Positions 11,441 to 13,668 of a stretch of 13,668 nucleotides of DNA are shown here, piece after piece. This stretch comes from an uncultured Oribacterium sp. (GTDB lineage Bacteria > Bacillota > Clostridia > Lachnospirales > Lachnospiraceae): assembly GCA_934270345.1 (NCBI GenBank), contig CAKQPT010000045.1, positions 1-13,668 on the forward strand, read 5' to 3'. How positions within the stretch are numbered: the stretch's first letter is position 1; each line of letters begins with the position of its first letter. The notes below the pieces were generated by a model that saw only the letters and a program-made list of their open reading frames with translations, was not told the DNA's origin and did no database searches. The position numbers and the translations under genes are program-made.

Positions 11441-13294
11441 ATGGATCGAATCGAGCTTCAAAACAGAGTGGCCGAGCTGGAGCAGCGGATCTCCATGTTG
11501 CCGCCGGGGAGTGTCACGAAAAAAACGATCAAGGGGAAGGCATATTTCTATCATCGCTGGACGGAAAACAAGCAGCGGCGTGAGAAGTATATTCCTATGG
11601 AAGAAGTGGATGTATTTCGTGCACAGATCGAACAGCGAAAGGCACTGGAGCAGGAACTGAAAGAACTGAAGACGCAGCTGTCACGGGAAATAAGCTATGC
11701 GGATATTCTCTCACGATCTGTCCAACCGGCACAGTTCCTGATGGAGCCACGCTTTTCACAGCCTTCATTTTCAGTGAATGTTCTGACGGGCGAAGCATTG
11801 GCCTCTTTTTCTGAGGGCGTTCGCAATTATAAAAAGAGAGCATGTTATCAGCAGCTTCATGATTACGTATATGGCGAGGCGCAGGATAAGGTACTCATCC
11901 TCTACGGACTGCGGCGAACCGGAAAAACCACGATGATCCGGCAGATGTTTGCGGAGATGGGCGCGGAGGCGCGGGCGCGGTCTGCGTTTATCCAGATCAC
12001 AGCGAGGGATTCGCTGGCAGTGGTGAACCGGGACCTGAACACGCTAAGAGCCCTGGGCTACCGGTATGTTTTTCTGGACGAAGTTACGCTGATGGAAGAT
12101 TTCGTCGAGGGTGCGGCACTGTTTTCGGATGTTTTCGCGGCCTGTGGTATGAAAATCGTGCTTTCGGGCACAGATTCGCTCGGCTTTCTGTTTACGGAAG
12201 ATGAGCAGCTGTATGACCGCTGCATCATGATTCATACCACCTTCATCCCTTACCGTGAGTTCGAATCGGTGCTTGGCATCCATGGCATCGACGAGTACAT
12301 CCGTTACGGTGGCACCATGAGCCTGAGCGGTGTGCACTATAATGAGCACTCCACCTTCGCAAGCAAGGAAAGTGCGGATGAATATGTGGATACGGCGATC
12401 GCCCGCAATATCCAGCATTCCCTGCACTGCTATCAGTATGAGGGCCACTTCCGCCATCTTTGGGATCTCTATGAAAGGAATGAGCTGACCAGTGCCATCA
12501 ACCGCGTCGTCGAAGACATCAACCATCGCTTCACATTGGAGGTTCTGACACAGGACTGGAAGTCACACGATCTCGGCATTTCGGCGGGAAATCTGCGACG
12601 CGACCGGAAGAATCCGACGGATATACTGGATCGTATCGACCTTCCGATGGTGACGGAGCGACTGCGTGAGCTGCTCGAAATCCGAAATAAAAATGAGCAG
12701 ACAGTGGTACTGGATGATATCCATGTAACAGAGATCAGGGAATATCTGCAGCTTCTGGATCTGACACAGGCGATCGACGTACGGCACATGCCAGACGTCC
12801 GTACGAAAGAGAGTCGCACAGTGATTGCGCAGCCGGGCCTTCGCTATGCGCAGGCGGATGCGCTGATCCGAAGCCTGCTCCTGGACGAAAGCTTCAGTGC
12901 CCTGTCGCTGGTAGAACGAAATGTGGTTCAGGATCGTATTCTGACCGAAATCAAGGGACGCATGCTGGAGGACATCGTCCTTCTGGAGACGCAGCTCGCG
13001 CATCCGAAAAAGCAGGTATTCGTCCTGCAGTTCCCAATCGGTGAATTTGACATGGTGATCTTCGATCCGGAGGCAGCCTGCTGCCAGATCTACGAAATCA
13101 AGCACAGTGAAGCGGCAGTTCCACAGCAGTACCGGCATCTGATTGATGAAGAAAAGTGTGCACAGACAGAGCATCGTTACGGTCCGATCACAGGGAAGTT
13201 CGTTCTGTACCGCGGCGCGAATCTGCGTGCAAGTGAGGTTCAGTACCGAAATGTCGAGGATTACTTACGAGAGATGAAAGAAGTGAACTTTTAA
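11441..13294 (+). CDS. AAA ATPase with C-terminal PD-(D/E)xK nuclease-like domain
   Basis: This is a 617-residue protein from the ATG at 11441, with AAGGAGG at 11428-11434 (6 nt spacing). A further ATG at 11402 in frame has no such site. The N-terminus has a coiled coil around a short module, LPPGSVTKKTIKGKAYFYHRW (about 20-40), then RREKYIPMEEVDVFR. This resembles DUF6788-type modules that may contact nucleic acid (from memory). The ATPase core has Walker A GLRRTGKT (156-163, Lys162) and Walker B YVFLDEVT (209-216). A sensor-like VLSGTDS (240-246) and IHTTFIPYREFESVLG (264-279) follow. A long helical middle leads to a nuclease-like end: Glu510 in GRMLEDIVLLE, Asp537 in GEFDMVIFD, and Glu552-Ile-Lys554 in YEIKHS. 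The layout recalls the AAA_14/DUF4143 group, abundant and multi-copy in Firmicutes, of unknown role; a link to defence or mobile elements is conjecture. Confidence 0.88.
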   Translation: MDRIELQNRVAELEQRISMLPPGSVTKKTIKGKAYFYHRWTENKQRREKYIPMEEVDVFRAQIEQRKALEQELKELKTQLSREISYADILSRSVQPAQFLMEPRFSQPSFSVNVLTGEALASFSEGVRNYKKRACYQQLHDYVYGEAQDKVLILYGLRRTGKTTMIRQMFAEMGAEARARSAFIQITARDSLAVVNRDLNTLRALGYRYVFLDEVTLMEDFVEGAALFSDVFAACGMKIVLSGTDSLGFLFTEDEQLYDRCIMIHTTFIPYREFESVLGIHGIDEYIRYGGTMSLSGVHYNEHSTFASKESADEYVDTAIARNIQHSLHCYQYEGHFRHLWDLYERNELTSAINRVVEDINHRFTLEVLTQDWKSHDLGISAGNLRRDRKNPTDILDRIDLPMVTERLRELLEIRNKNEQTVVLDDIHVTEIREYLQLLDLTQAIDVRHMPDVRTKESRTVIAQPGLRYAQADALIRSLLLDESFSALSLVERNVVQDRILTEIKGRMLEDIVLLETQLAHPKKQVFVLQFPIGEFDMVIFDPEAACCQIYEIKHSEAAVPQQYRHLIDEEKCAQTEHRYGPITGKFVLYRGANLRASEVQYRNVEDYLREMKEVNF

Positions 13295-13345
13295 AAAACT
13301 AAAAAAATCGATGTTCAGGGTTTGAAATCACAGGAAGGAAGATAT

Positions 13346-13668
13346 ATGAAGGGAACATTTTACGGTGTGGGGGTCGGTCCGGGGGATCCGCGGCTGATGA
13401 CCATCCTTGCGGTGGAGACGATCCGCTCCTGTCCGGTGGTCGCCGTACCGCTCCACGGCAGCGAGCGAGGCGTCGCCTATCAGATCGCGCGCGGCATGAT
13501 CGAAGACCTGGACACGAAGGAGTGCGTCGGGTTTCGTGTGCCAATGTCGAAGGACCAGAACGTACTCACCGAGGCCTACCAGCGTGCGGCTGCGGACATC
13601 ATCGAGAAGCTTCGGGAGGGGAAGGATGTGGCCTGCCTGACGCTCGGCGATCCGACGATTTACAGCAG
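13346..13668 (+). CDS. cobI/cbiL: Precorrin-2 C20-methyltransferase, 5' part, cut by the window end
   Basis: The reading frame is open from the ATG at 13346 to the window edge, giving 107 residues of a normally ~230-residue enzyme. It begins MKGTFYGVGVGPGDPRLMT, the S-adenosylmethionine/tetrapyrrole methylase (PF00590) signature. It continues with VPMSKDQNVLTEAYQRAA and ends in CLTLGDPTIYS, typical of CobI/CbiL. That enzyme methylates C20 of (cobalt-)precorrin-2 in cobalamin synthesis, in the cytosol. AGGAAGGA (13332-13339) lies 6 nt before the start. Whether the anaerobic (cbiL) or aerobic (cobI) version applies cannot be decided from this part; the likely anaerobic host favours CbiL. It starts 51 bp after the ATPase gene, with no cobalamin riboswitch or clear promoter between. 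It is probably the first visible gene of a cobalamin operon running out of the window. Confidence 0.88.
   Translation, partial: MKGTFYGVGVGPGDPRLMTILAVETIRSCPVVAVPLHGSERGVAYQIARGMIEDLDTKECVGFRVPMSKDQNVLTEAYQRAAADIIEKLREGKDVACLTLGDPTIYS

Noticed and set aside
13295..13345. Cobalamin riboswitch before cobI/cbiL
   Set aside because: The 51-bp gap is far too short and shows no B12-box-like sequence.

Overview
The window looks like chromosomal DNA of a moderately GC-rich Firmicute, probably a Clostridia (Lachnospiraceae-like) gut or anaerobic species. This is inferred from strong AGGAGG-type ribosome binding sites with 6-9 nt spacing, a TTG start, sigma-A-type promoters, hairpin/T-tract terminators, a type III pantothenate kinase next to an ECF S-component, a YqhD/butanol-type Fe-alcohol dehydrogenase, a double DUF2798 membrane protein and a large 'DEVTLMEDF' ATPase of a kind common in Lachnospiraceae. 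No RNA gene, CRISPR array, intact transposase or phage gene was seen.

Layout. From 1 to 5027, plus-strand genes stand as mostly separate transcription units: an unknown multi-pass membrane protein (221-1171), a cytoplasmic transglutaminase-like protein (1389-2966), a three-TM protein with a Lys/Ala/Glu helix and a Ser/Tyr repeat tail (3307-4149), and a TraX-family membrane acyltransferase (4278-5027, TTG start). An orphan type IV prepilin-like protein (5158-5946) follows, with its own promoter and terminator. Its C-terminal part is clearly more AT-rich than the rest of the window. A double DUF2798 membrane protein (6176-6628, minus) diverges from an Fe-alcohol dehydrogenase (6916-8079, plus). 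The dehydrogenase converges on the minus-strand coenzyme A cluster across a dense set of hairpins.

The CoA cluster is transcribed coaBC (11199-10006), ECF S-component (9786-9154), coaX (9006-8239). Together these supply pantothenate uptake, its phosphorylation, and conversion of phosphopantothenate to phosphopantetheine, so the S-component is most likely PanT. Divergent from coaBC is an AAA ATPase with a C-terminal PD-(D/E)xK-like domain (11441-13294), whose promoter lies inside a 66-bp inverted repeat. A partial cobalamin gene (cobI/cbiL, 13346 to the window end) starts 51 bp after it.

The least explained material is intergenic. A REP-like palindrome family built on GGGGTCAGACCCC occurs in about four copies. 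Two other long hairpin elements (2975-3080 and 9047-9125) sit after genes. Two places show mutually exclusive base pairing (4160-4210 and 9898-9968). None of these is explained by the genes, and they are the best candidates for mobile palindromes or leader regulation. I found no convincing multi-gene novel system.
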